A stretch of DNA of 64,000 nt, taken from Ptiloglossa arizonensis (lineage: Eukaryota; Arthropoda; Insecta; Hymenoptera; Colletidae). The stretch spans positions 186,001 to 250,000 of the forward strand of contig NW_027478714.1 of assembly GCF_051014685.1 (NCBI RefSeq), read 5' to 3'. The notes beneath the pieces are model-generated. The model did not search any database. It was not told the DNA's origin and saw only the letters and a list, made by a program, of their open reading frames with translations. Of the stretch, positions 50,501-61,460 are shown piece after piece. The number at the start of each line of letters is the position of its first letter. The stretch's first letter is position 1. The translations under genes were made by a program, and so were the position numbers.

Positions 50501-53500
50501 GGAAAAGGAGAAACGAAGAAAAAACCGGGGAAACGAAGAAAGACGCGGAGAAACGAAGAAAGAAACGGAGAAACGAAGATAGAAACGGAGAAACGAAGAA
50601 AGATACGGAGAAATAAATGGAGAAACGAAGAAATAAACGTCGAAACGAACAAGGAAACGGAGAAACGAAGATATAAATGGAGAAATGAAGAAAGAAACGG
50701 AGAAACAAAGAAAGAAACGGAGAAAGGAACAGAGAAACGGAGACACGAAGAAAGAAACGGAGAAACGAAGAATGAAACGGAGAAACGAAGAAAGAAACGG
50801 AGAAATAAATGGAGAAACGAAGATATAAACGGAGAAACGAAGAAAGAGACGGAGAAACGAGGAAAGAAACGGAGAAACGAAGAAAGAAACAGAGAAACGG
50901 AGAAAGAAACGGAGAAATGAAGAAATAAACCGAGAAACGGAGAAAGAAACGGAGAAACGAAGAAAGAAACAGAGAAACGAGGAAATAAACGGAGAAACGA
51001 AGAAAGAAACGGAGAAACGAAGAAAGAAACGGAGAAACGAAGAAAGAAACGGAGAAACGAAGAAAGAAACGTAGAAACGAAGAAAGAAACGGAGAAACGA
51101 AGAAAGAAACGGAGAAATAAATGGAGAAAAGAAGAAATAAACGGAGAAACGAAGAAAGAAGCAGAGACACGAAGAAAGAAACGGAGAAACGAATAAATAA
51201 ACCGCGAAACGAAGAAAGAAACGGAGAAACGAAGAACGAAACGGAGAAACGAAGAAAGAAACAGAGAAACGAAGAAAGAAACGGAGAAACGAAGAAGAAA
51301 CAGAGAAACGAACAATGATACGCAGAAGCGAAGAATGAAACGGAGAAACGAAGAAATAATCGGAGAAATGAAAAAAGAAACGGAGAAACAAAGAAAGAAA
51401 CGGAGAAACGAAGAAAGAAACGGAGAAACGAAGAAAGAAACGGAGAAACGAAGAAAGAAACGGAGTAACGAAGAAAGAAACGAAGAAACGAAGAAAGAAA
51501 CAGGGAGAAATAAATGGAGAAACGGAGAAATAAACCGAGAAACGGCAAAAGAAACGGAGAAACGAAGAAAGAAACGGAGAAACGAACAAGGAAACGGAGA
51601 AACGAAGAAAAAATCGGGGAAACGAAGAAAGAAACGGAGGAACGAAGAAAGAAACGGAGAAACGAAGATAGAAACGGAGAAACGAAGAAAGATACGGAGA
51701 AATAAATGGAGAAACGAAGAAATAAACGGAGAAACGAACAAGGAAACGGAGAAACGAAGATATAAATGGAGAAATGAAGAAAGAAACGGAGAAACAAAGA
51801 AAGAAACGGAGAAAGGAACAAAGAAACGGAGAAACGAAGAAAGAAACGGAGAAACGAAGAATGAAACGGAGAAACGAAGAAAGAATCGGAGAAATAAATG
51901 GAGAAACGAAGATATAAACGGAGAAACGAAGAAAGAGACGGAGAAACGAGGAAAGAAACGGAGAAACGAAGAATGAAACAGAGAAACGGAGAAAGAAACG
52001 GAGAAATGAAGAAATAAACCGAGAAACGGAGAAAGAAACGGAGAAACGAAGAAAGAAACAGAGAAACGAGGAAATAAACGGAGAAACGAAGAAAGAAACG
52101 GAGAAACGAAGAAAGAAACGGAGAAACGAAGAAAGAAACGGAGAAACGAAGAAAGAAACGTAGAAACGAAGAAAGAAACGGAGACACGAAGAAAGAAACG
52201 GAGAAATAAATGGAGAAAAGAAGAAATAAACGGAGAAATGAAGAAAGAAACGGAGAAACAAAGAAAGAAGCGGAGAAACGAACAAAGAAACGGAGAAACG
52301 AACAAAGAAACGGGGAAACGAAGAAAGAAACTGAGAAACGGAGAAATAAATGGAGAAACGAAGAAATAAACGGAGAAACGAAGAAAGAAACGGTGAAACG
52401 AAGAAAGAAACGGAGAAACGGAGAAACGAAGAAAGAAACGGAGAAACGAACAAAGAAACAGAGAAACGAACAAAGAAACGGAGAAACGAAGAAAGAAACT
52501 CAGAAACGAAGGAAGAAACGCGGAAGCGAAGAAAGAAACGGAGAAACGAAGAAAGAAACGGAGAAACGAAGAAAGAAACGGAGAAACGAACATAGAAACG
52601 GAGAAACGAAGAAAGAAACGGAGAAATAAATGGAGAAACGAAGAAATAAACGGGGAAACGAACAAGGAAACGGAGAAATGAAGAAAAAATACGGGGAAAC
52701 GAAGAAAGAAACGGAGAAACGAAGAAAGAAACTGAGAAACGAAGAAAGAAACGGAGAATCGGAGAAGTAAATGGAGAAACGAAGAAATAGACCGAGAAAC
52801 GGAGAAAGAAACGGAGAAACGAACAAAGAAACGGAGAAACGGAGAAATAAATGGAGAAGCGAAGAAATAAACGGAGAAACGAAGAAAGAAGCGGAGAAAC
52901 GAAGAAAGAAACGGAGTAACGAATAAATAAACCGCGAAATGAAGAAAGAAACGGAGAAACGAAGAAAGAAACAGAGAAACGAAGAAAGAAACGGAGAAAC
53001 GAAGAAGAAACAGAGAAACGAACAATGATACGCAGAAACGAAGAATGAAACGGAGAAACGAAGAAAGAAACGGAGAAACGGAGAAACGAAGAAAGAAACG
53101 GGGAAACGAACAAAGAAACAGAGAAACAAACAAAGAAACGGAGAAACGAACAAAGAAACTGAGAAACGAAGGAAGAAACGCGGAAACGAAGAAAGAAACG
53201 GAGAAACGAAGAAAGAAACGGAGAAACGAGGAAAGAAACGGAGAAACGAACATAGAAACGGAGAAACGAAGAAAGAAACGGAGAAATAAATGGAGAAACG
53301 AAGAAATAAACGGAGAAACGAACAAGGAAACGGAGAAATGAAGAAAAAATACGGGGAAACGAAGAAAGAAACGGAGAATCGGAGAAGTATATGGAGAAAC
53401 GAAGAAATAGACCCAGAAACGGAGAAAGAAACGGAGATACGAACAAAGAAACGGAGAAACGGAGAAATAAATGGAGAAGCGAAGAAATAAACGGAGAAAC

Positions 53501-53720
53501 GAAGAAAGAAGCAGAGAAACGAAGAAAGAAACGGAGAAACGAAGAAAGAAACGGAGAAACGAAGAAAGAAACGCGGAAACGAAGAAAGAAACGGAGAAAC
53601 GAAGAAAGAAACGGAGAAACGAAGAAAGAAACGGAGAAACGAACAAAGAAACGGAGAAACGAAGAAAGAAACGGAGAAACGAAGAAAGAAACGGAGTAAC
53701 GAAGAAAGAAACGAAGAAAC
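47540..53720 (+). repeat. Satellite block A' (second occurrence of A family)
   Basis: The block A landmarks return here together: CGAATAAATAAACCGCG, the GAAGCAGAG monomer, the 19-bp monomer before CAGAG, and ACAATGATACGCAG near 47751, 49088, 49493, 50225, 51311 and 53021. GAAGATATAAACGG, AACCGAG and GAAATGAAGAAAAAATAGGGG occur in the same relative order as in A. No T-form (ACAATTATACG) was seen here, so the copies have diverged as families. Monomers with AAACGTAG and AAACGCAG also recur. Confidence 0.85.
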
Positions 53721-54194
53721 GAAGAAAGAAACAGGGAGAAATAAATGGTGAAACGAAGAAATAAACCGAGAAACGGAAAAAGAAACGGAGAAACGAAGAA
53801 AGAAACGGAGAAACGAACAAAGAAGCGGAGAAACGAAGAAAGAAACGGAGAAACGAAGAAAGAAAGGGTGAGACGAAGAAAGAAACGGAGAAACGAAGAA
53901 AGAAACGGAGAAACGAAGAAAGAAACGGAGAAACGAACAAAGATACGGAGAAACGAAGAAAGAAACGGAGAAACGAAGAAAGAAACTGAGAAACGAAGAA
54001 AGAAACGGAGAATCGGAGAAGTAAATGGAGAAACGAAGAAATAGACCGAGAAACGGAGAAAGAAACGGAGAAACGAACAAAGAAACGGAGAAACGAAGAA
54101 AGAAACGGAGAAACGAAGAAAGAAACGAAGAAACGAAGAAACGAAGAAAGAAACGGAGAATTAAATGGAGAAACGAACAAGCAAACGGAGAAAC

Positions 54195-55722
54195 TAAGAA
54201 AGAAACGGAGAAACGAAGAAAGAAATGAAGAAACGAAGAAAGAAACGAAGAAACGAAGAAAGAAACGGAGAAACGAACAAAGAAACGGAGAAACGAAGGA
54301 AGAAATAGAGAAACGAAGAAAGAAACGGGTAAACGAAGAAAGAAACGGAGAAGCGAAGAAAGAACCGGAGTAACGAAGAAAGAAACGGAGAAACGGACAA
54401 AGAAACGGAGAAGCGAAGAAAGAAACGAAGAAACCAACAAAGAAACGGAGAAACGAACAAAGAAACCGAGAAACGAAGAAAGAAACGGAGAAACGGAGAA
54501 ATAAATGGAGAAACGAAGAAATAAACGGAGAAACGAAGAAAGAAACGGAGAAACGAGGAAAGAAACGGAGAAACGAAGAAAGAAACGGAGAAGCGAACAA
54601 AGAAGCGGAGAAACGAAGGAAGAAACGGAGAAACGATGAAAGAAACGGAGAAACGAAGAAATAAATGGAGAAACGAAGAAATAAACGGAGAAACGAAGAA
54701 ATAAACGGAGAATCGGAGAAGCAAACGGAGAAACGAAGAAAGAAACCGAGAAACGAAGAAAGAAACGGAGAAACAGAGAAATAAATGGAGAAACGAAGGA
54801 ATAAACCGAGAAACGGAGAAACGGGGAAACGATGAAACGAAGAAAGAAACGGAGAAACGTAGAAAGAAACGGAGAGATGAAGAAAGAAACGAAGAAACGA
54901 ACAAAGAGACGGAGAAACGAAGAAAGAAACGGAGAAACTAAGAAAGAAACGGAGAAACGAAGAAAGAAACGGAGAAACGAAGAAAGAAACGAAGAAACGA
55001 AGAAAGAAACGGAGAAACGAATAAAGAAACGGAGAAACGAAGGAAGAAGTAGAGAAACGAAGAAAGAAACGGGTAAACGAAGAAAGAAACGGAGAAGCGA
55101 AGAAAGAACCGGAGTAACGAAGAAAGAAACGGAGAAACGGACAAAGAAACGGAGATGCGAAGAAAGAAACGAAGAAACCAACAAAGAAACGGAGAAACGA
55201 ACAAAGAGACCGAGAAACGAAGAAAGAAACGGAGAAACCGAGAAATAAATGGAGAAACGAAGAAATAAACGGAGAAACGAAGAAAGAAACGGAGGAACGA
55301 GGAAAGAAACGGAGAAACGAAGAAAGAAACGGAGAAGCGAACAAAGAAGCGGAGAAACGAAGGAAGAAACGGAGAAACGATGAAAGAAACGGAGAAACGA
55401 AGAAATAAATGGAGAAACGAAGAAATAAACGGAGAAACGAAGAAATAAACGGAGAATCGGAGAAGCAAACGGAGAAACGAAGAAAGAAACCGAGAAACGA
55501 AGAAAGAAACGGAGAAACAGAGAAATAAATGGAGAAACGAAGGAATAAACCGAGAAACGGAGAAACGGGGAAACGATGAAACGAAGAAAGAAACGGAGAA
55601 ACGTAGAAAGAAACGGAGAGATGAAGAAAGAAACGAAGAAACGAAGAAAGAAACAGAGAAACGAAGAAAGAAACGGAGAAACGAACAAAGAGACGGAGAA
55701 ACGAAGAAAGAAACGGAGAAAC
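54195..55722 (+). repeat. Satellite block B' with 744-bp tandem duplication
   Basis: The rare AACTAAG monomer occurs at 54193, 54937 and 55721 and bounds two copies of the same unit, 744 and 784 bp long. The second has a 40-bp (two-monomer) insertion carrying AAACAGAG. Shared landmarks at an offset of 744 include ACGGGTAAACG (54325 and 55069), GAACCGGAGTAACG, CCAACAAAG, GAGAAGCGAACAAAGAAGCGG, GGAGAAGCAAACGG (54716 and 55460), AAACGGGGAAACGATG and AACGTAG. Most of these also occur in block B. Confidence 0.9.
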
Positions 55723-57400
55723 TAAGAAAGAAACGGAGAAACGAAGAAAGAAACGGAGAAACGAAGAAAGAAACGGAGAAACGAAGAAAGAAACAGAGTA
55801 ACGAAGAAAGAAACGGAGAAACGAAGAAAGAAACGCAGAAACGAACAAAGAAACGGAGAAACGAACAAAGAAACGAAGAAACGAACAAAGAAACTGAGAA
55901 ACGGAGAAATAAATGAAGACACGAACAAATAAACGGAGAAACGAAGATAGGAACGGAGAATCGTAGAACTAAATGGAGAAATGAAGAAATAAACGGACAA
56001 ACGAACAAAGAAACGGAGAAACGAAGAAAGAAACGGAGAAACGAACAAAGAAGCGGAGAAACGAAGAAAGAAACAGAGAAACGAAGAAAGAAACGGAGAT
56101 AGGAACAAAGAAACGGAGAAACGAAGAAAGAAACGGAGAAACGTACAAAGAAACGGGGAAACGAACAAAGAAACGGAGAAACGAACAAAGAAACGGAGAA
56201 ACGAACAAAGAAACGGAGAAACGAATAAAGAAACGGAGAAACGAAGAAAGAAACGGAGAAACGAAGAAAGAAACGGAGAAACGAACAAAGAAACGGAGAA
56301 ACGAACAAAGAAACGGAGAAACGATGATAGAAACGCAGAAACGAAGAAAGAAACGGAGAGACGAGGAAGAAACGGAGAAACGAACAAAGAAACGGAGAAA
56401 CGAAGAAAGAAACGGAGAAACGAAGAAAGAAACGAGAAACGAGGATGAAACAGAGAAACGAAGAACGAAACGGGGAAACGACCAAAGAAACGTAGAAACG
56501 AAGAAAGAAACGGAGAAATAAATGGAGAAACGAAGAAATAAACGGAGAAATGAACAAGGAAACGGAGAAACGAAGAAAGAAACGGAGAAACGAAGAAAGA
56601 AACGGAGAAACGAAGAAAGAAACAGAGAAACGAAGAAAGAAACGGAGAAACGAAGAAAGAAACGGAGAAACGTACAAAGAAACGGGGAAACGAACAAAGA
56701 AACGGAGAAACGAACAAAGAAACGGAGAAACGAACAAAGAAACGGAGAAACGAACAAAGAAACGGAGAAACGATGATAGAAACGCAGAAACGAAGAAAGA
56801 AACGGAGAGACGAGGAAGAAACGGAGAAACGAACAAAGAAACGGAGAAACGAAGAAAGAAACGGAGAAATAAATGGAGAAACGAAGAAATAAACGGAGAA
56901 ATGAACAAGGAAACGGAGAGACGAAGAAAGAAACGGAGAAACGAAGAAAGAAACGGAGAAACGAAGAAAGAAACGGAGAAACGAAGAAAGAAACGGAGAA
57001 ACGAAGAAAGAAACGGAGATAGAAACAAAGAAACGGAGAAACGAAGAAAGAAACGGAGAAACGAACAAAGAAACGGGGAAACGAACAAAGAAACGGAGAA
57101 ACGAACAAAGAAACGGAGAAACGAACAAAGAAACGGAGAAACGAACAAAGAAACGAAGAAACGAACAAAGAAACTGAGAAACGGAGAAATAAATGAAGAC
57201 ACGAACAAATAAACGGAGAAACGAAGATAGGAACGGAGAATCGTAGAACTAAATGGAGAAATGAAGAAATAAACGGACAAACGAACAAAGAAACGGAGAA
57301 ACGAAGAAAGAAACGGAGAAACGAACAAAGAAGCGGAGAAACGAACAAAGAAACGGAGAAACGAAGAACGAAACGGAGAAACGAACAAAGAAACGAAGAA
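55723..57400 (+). repeat. Satellite block C' (second occurrence of C family)
   Basis: The block C landmarks return: GATAGGAACGGAGAATCG followed by TAGAACTAAATGG near 55945 and 57225, and GATGATAGAAACGCAG at 56322 and 56772, with CGAGGAAGAAACGG next to the latter. Distances to block C equivalents are about 42.3-42.8 kb. One short monomer, AAACGAGAAACGAGG at about 56431, breaks the register. Confidence 0.85.
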
Positions 57401-58454
57401 ACGAAGAAAGAAACGGAGAAACGGAGAAAGAAACGGAGAAACGAAGAGAGAAACGGAGAAACGAAGGAAGAAACGGAGTAACGAAGAAAGAAACGAAGAA
57501 ACGAAGAAAGAAACGGAGAATCGGTGAAATAGATGGAGTAACGAAGAAAGAAACGGAGAAACGGAGATATAAATGGAGAAACGAAGAAATAAATGGAGAA
57601 ACGGAGAAATAAATGGAGAAACGGAGAAATAAATGAAGAAACGAAGAAATAAACGGAGAAACGGAGAAATAAATGGAGAAACGGAGAAATAAATGGAGAA
57701 ACGAAGAAATAAACGGAGAAACGAAGAAAGAAACGGTGCAACGAAGAAAGAAACGAACAAACGAAGAAAGAAACGGAGAAATAAATGGAGAAACGAAGTA
57801 ATAAAAGGAGAAATGAACAAGGAAACGGAGAAACGAAGAAAGAAACGGAGAAACGAAGAAAGAAACGGAGAAACGAACAAGCTAACGGAGAAACGAAGAA
57901 AGAAACGGAGAAACGATCAATGAAACGGAGAAACGAACAAAGAAACGGAGAAACGAAGAAAGAAACGGAGAAACGGAGAAAGAAACGGAGAAACGAAGAG
58001 AGAAACGGAGAAACGAAGGAAGAAACGGAGTAACGAAGAAAGAAACGAAGAAACGAAGAAAGAAACGGAGAATCGGTGAAATAGATGGAGTAACGAAGAA
58101 AGAAACGGAGAAACGGAGATATAAATGGAGAAACGAAGAAATAAATGGAGAAACGAAGAAATAAACGGAGAAACGAAGAAAGAAACGGAGAAACGAAGAG
58201 AGAAACGGAGAAACGAAGGAAGAAACGGAGTAACGAAGAAAGAAACGAAGAAACGAAGAAAGCAACCGAGAAACGAAGAAATAAATAGAGAAACGAAGAA
58301 ATAAACGGAGAATCGAACAAAGAAACGGAGAAACAAAGAAAGAAACGGAGAAACGAAGAAAGAAACGGAGAAACGAAGAAAGAAACGGAGAAACGAAGAA
58401 CGAAACGGAGTAACGAAGAAAGAAGCGAAGAAACGAAGAATGAAACGGAGAAAT

Positions 58455-59900
58455 AGACGTAGAAACGAAGAAAGAAACGGAGAAACGAGGAAAGGAACGG
58501 AGAAACGAAGATACAAACGGAGTAACGAAGAAAGAAACGATGAAACGCAGAAAGAAACGGAGAAACGAACAAAGAAACGGAGAAACGAAGAAAGAAACGG
58601 AGAAACGAAGATATAAACGGAGAAACGAACAAGGAAACGGAGATTCGAAGAAAGAAACGAAGAAACGAAGAAAGAAACGGAGAATCGGAGAAATAAATGG
58701 AGAAACGAAGGAATAAACCGAGAATCGGAGAAAGAAACGGAGTAACGAAGAAAGAAACGAAGAAACAAAGAAAGAAACGGAATAACGATGAAAGAGACGG
58801 AGAAACGGAGAAAGAAACGTAGTAACGGAAAAAGAAACGGAGAAACGAACAAAGAAACGGAGAAACGAAGAAAGAAACGGAAAAGCGGAGAAATAAATGG
58901 AGGCACGAGGAAATAAACCGAGAAACGAAGAAAGAAACGGAGAAACGGAGAAAGAAACGGAGTAACGAAGAGAGAAACGGAGAAACGAAGGAAGAAACGG
59001 AGTAACGAAGAAAGAAACGGAGAAACGAAGAACGAAACGGAGTAACGAAGAAAGAAGCGAAGAAACGAAGAAAGAAACGGAGAAATAAACGTAGAAACGA
59101 AGAAAGAAACGGAGAAACGAGGAAAGAAACGGAGAAACGAAGAAAGAAACGGAGTAACGAAGAAAGACACGATGAAAGGCAGAAAGAAACGGAGAAACGA
59201 ACAAAGAAACGGAGAACCGAACAAGGAAACGGAGAAACGAAGAAAGAAACGGAGAAACGGAGAAATAAATGGCGAAACGAAGAAAGAAACGGAGAAACGG
59301 AGAAATAAATGGCGAAACGAAGAAATAAACGATGAAACGAAGAAAGAAACGGAGAAACGAAGAAAGAAACGGAGAAACGAAGAAGACCCGGAGAAACGGA
59401 GAAAGAAACGTAGTAACGGAGAAAGAAACGGAGAAACGAAGAAAGAACGGAGAAATAAATGGAGAAACGGAAAAAGAAACGGAGAAACGAACAAAGAAAC
59501 GGAGAACGAACAAAGAAACGGAGAATCGGAGAAATAAATGGAGACACGAGGAAATAAACCGAGAAACGGAGAAAGACGCGGAGAAACGATCAATGGAAAC
59601 GGGGAAACGAACAAAGAAACGGAGAAACGAAGAAAGAAACAGTGAAACGAAGAAAGAAACGGAGAAACGAAGAAAGAAACGGAGAAACGAACAAAGAAAC
59701 GAAGAAACGAAGAAAGAAACGGAGAAATAAATGGAGAAACGAAGAAATAAACCGAGAAACGGAAAAAGAAACGGAGAAACGAGCAAAGAAACGGAAAAAC
59801 GAACAAAGAAACGAAGAAACGGAGAAAGAAACGGAGAAATAAATGGAGAAACGAAGAAATAAACCGAGAAACGGAGAAAGACGCGGAGAAACGATCAATG
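58455..59900 (+). repeat. 1.45-kb duplication, copy 1 (partner 60025-61460)
   Basis: This copy starts with CGAGGAAAGGAACGG, GAAGATACAAACGG, CGATGAAACGCAG, and ends with AGACGCGGAGAAACGATCAATG. It is matched downstream at an offset of 1,568 bp falling to 1,560. This copy already has a few odd single-base changes near its right end (GAAGAAGACCCGG at 59381, GAAAGAACGG at 59441, GGAGAACGAAC at 59502, CAATGGAAACGG at 59591). Confidence 0.85.
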
Positions 59901-60060
59901 AAACGGGGAAAACGAACAAAGAAACGGAGAAACGAGGGAAAGGAACGGAGAAACGAAGATACAAACGGAGTAACGAAGAAAGAAACGATGAAACGCAGAA
60001 AGAAACGGAGAAACGATCAATGAAACGGGGAAACGAACAAAGAAACGGAGAAACGAGGAA
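59890..60060 (+). repeat. 122-bp duplication between the two 1.45-kb copies
   Basis: CGATCAATGAAACGGGG plus GAACAAAG and CGAGGAAAGGAACGG occurs at 59894 and again at 60016 (122 bp apart). The first has two extra bases, GGGGAAAACG and CGAGGGAAAGG, relative to the second. This short repeat joins the two 1.45-kb copies. Confidence 0.75.
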
Positions 60061-61460
60061 AGGAACGGAGAAACGAAGATACAAACGGAGTAACGAAGAA
60101 AGAAACGATGAAACGCAGAAGAAACGGAGAAACGAACAAAGAAACGGAGAAACGAAGAAAGAAACGGAGAAACGAAGATATAAACGGAGAAACGAACAAG
60201 GAAACGAGATTCGAAGAAAGAAACGAAGAAACGAAGAAAGAAACGGGAGATCGGAGAAATAAATGGAGAAACGAAGGAATAAACCGAGAATCGGAGAAAG
60301 AAACGGAGTAACGAAGAAAGAAACGAAGAAACAAAGAAAGAAACGGAATAACGATGAAAGAGACGGAGAAACGGAGAAAGAAACGTAGTAACGAAAAAGA
60401 AACGGAGAAACGAACAAAGAAACGGAGAAACGAAGAAAGAAACGGAAAAGCGGAGAAATAAATGGAGGCACGAGGAAATAAACCGAGAAACGAAGAAAGA
60501 AACGGAGAAACGGAGAAAGAAACGGAGTAACGAAGAGAGAAACGGAGAAACGAAGGAAGAAACGGAGTAACGAAGAAGAAACGGAGAAACGAAGAACGAA
60601 ACGGAGTAACGAAGAAAGAAGCGAAGAAACGAAGAAAGAAACGGAGAAATAAACGTAGAAACGAAGAAAGAAACGGAGAAACGAGGAAAGAAACGGAGAA
60701 ACGAAGAAAGAACGGAGTAACGAAGAAAGACACGATGAAAGGGCAGAAAGAAAAGGAGAAAACGAAACAAAGAAACGGAGAACCGAACAAGGAAACGGAG
60801 AAACGAAGAAAGAAACGGAGAACGGAGAAATAAATGGCGAAACGAAGAAAGAAACGGAGAAACGGAGAAATAAATGGCGAAACGAAGAAATAAACGATGA
60901 AACGAGAAAGAAACGGAGAAACGAAGAAAGAAACGGAGAAACGAAGAAAGACCCGGAGAAACGGAGAAAGAAACGTAGTAACGGAGAAAGAAACGGAGAA
61001 CGAAGAAAGAAACGGAGAAATAAATGGAGAAACGGAAAAAGAAACGGAGAAACGACAAAGAAACGGAGAACGAACAAAGAAACGGAGAATCGGAGAAATA
61101 AATGGAGACACGAGGAAATAACCGAGAAACGGAGAAAGACGCGGAGAAACGATCAATGAAACGGGAAACGAACAAGAAACGGAGAAACGAAGAAAGAAAC
61201 AGTGAAACGAAGAAAGAAACGGAGAAACGAAGAAAGAAACGGAGAAACGAACAAAGAAACGAAGAAACGAGAAAGAAACGGAGAAATAAATGGAGAAACG
61301 AAGAAATAAACCGAGAAACGGAAAAAGAAACGGAGAAACGAGCAAAGAAACGGAAAAACGAACAAAGAAACGAAGAAACGGAGAAAGAAACGGAGAAATA
61401 AATGGAGAAACGAAGAAATAACCGAGAAACGGAGAAAGACGCGGAGAAACGATCAATGAA
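60025..61460 (+). repeat. 1.45-kb duplication, copy 2, rich in 1-base indels
   Basis: Colinear with 58455-59900, but with many single-base deletions and insertions in homopolymers and almost no substitutions. Examples are CGCAGAAGAAACGG (60115), GGAAACGAGATTCG (60200), ACGGGAGATCGG (60243), GAAAAAGAAACGG after GTAACG (60390), GAAAGAACGGAG (60708), AAAGGGCAG, AAAAGGAGAAAACGAAACAAAG (60738-60775), AACGACAAAG (61051), AAATAACCGAG (61117), ACGGGAAACGAACAAGAAACGG (61162) and ACGAGAAAG (61268). The rest of the window rarely shows odd-length monomers. Confidence 0.88.
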
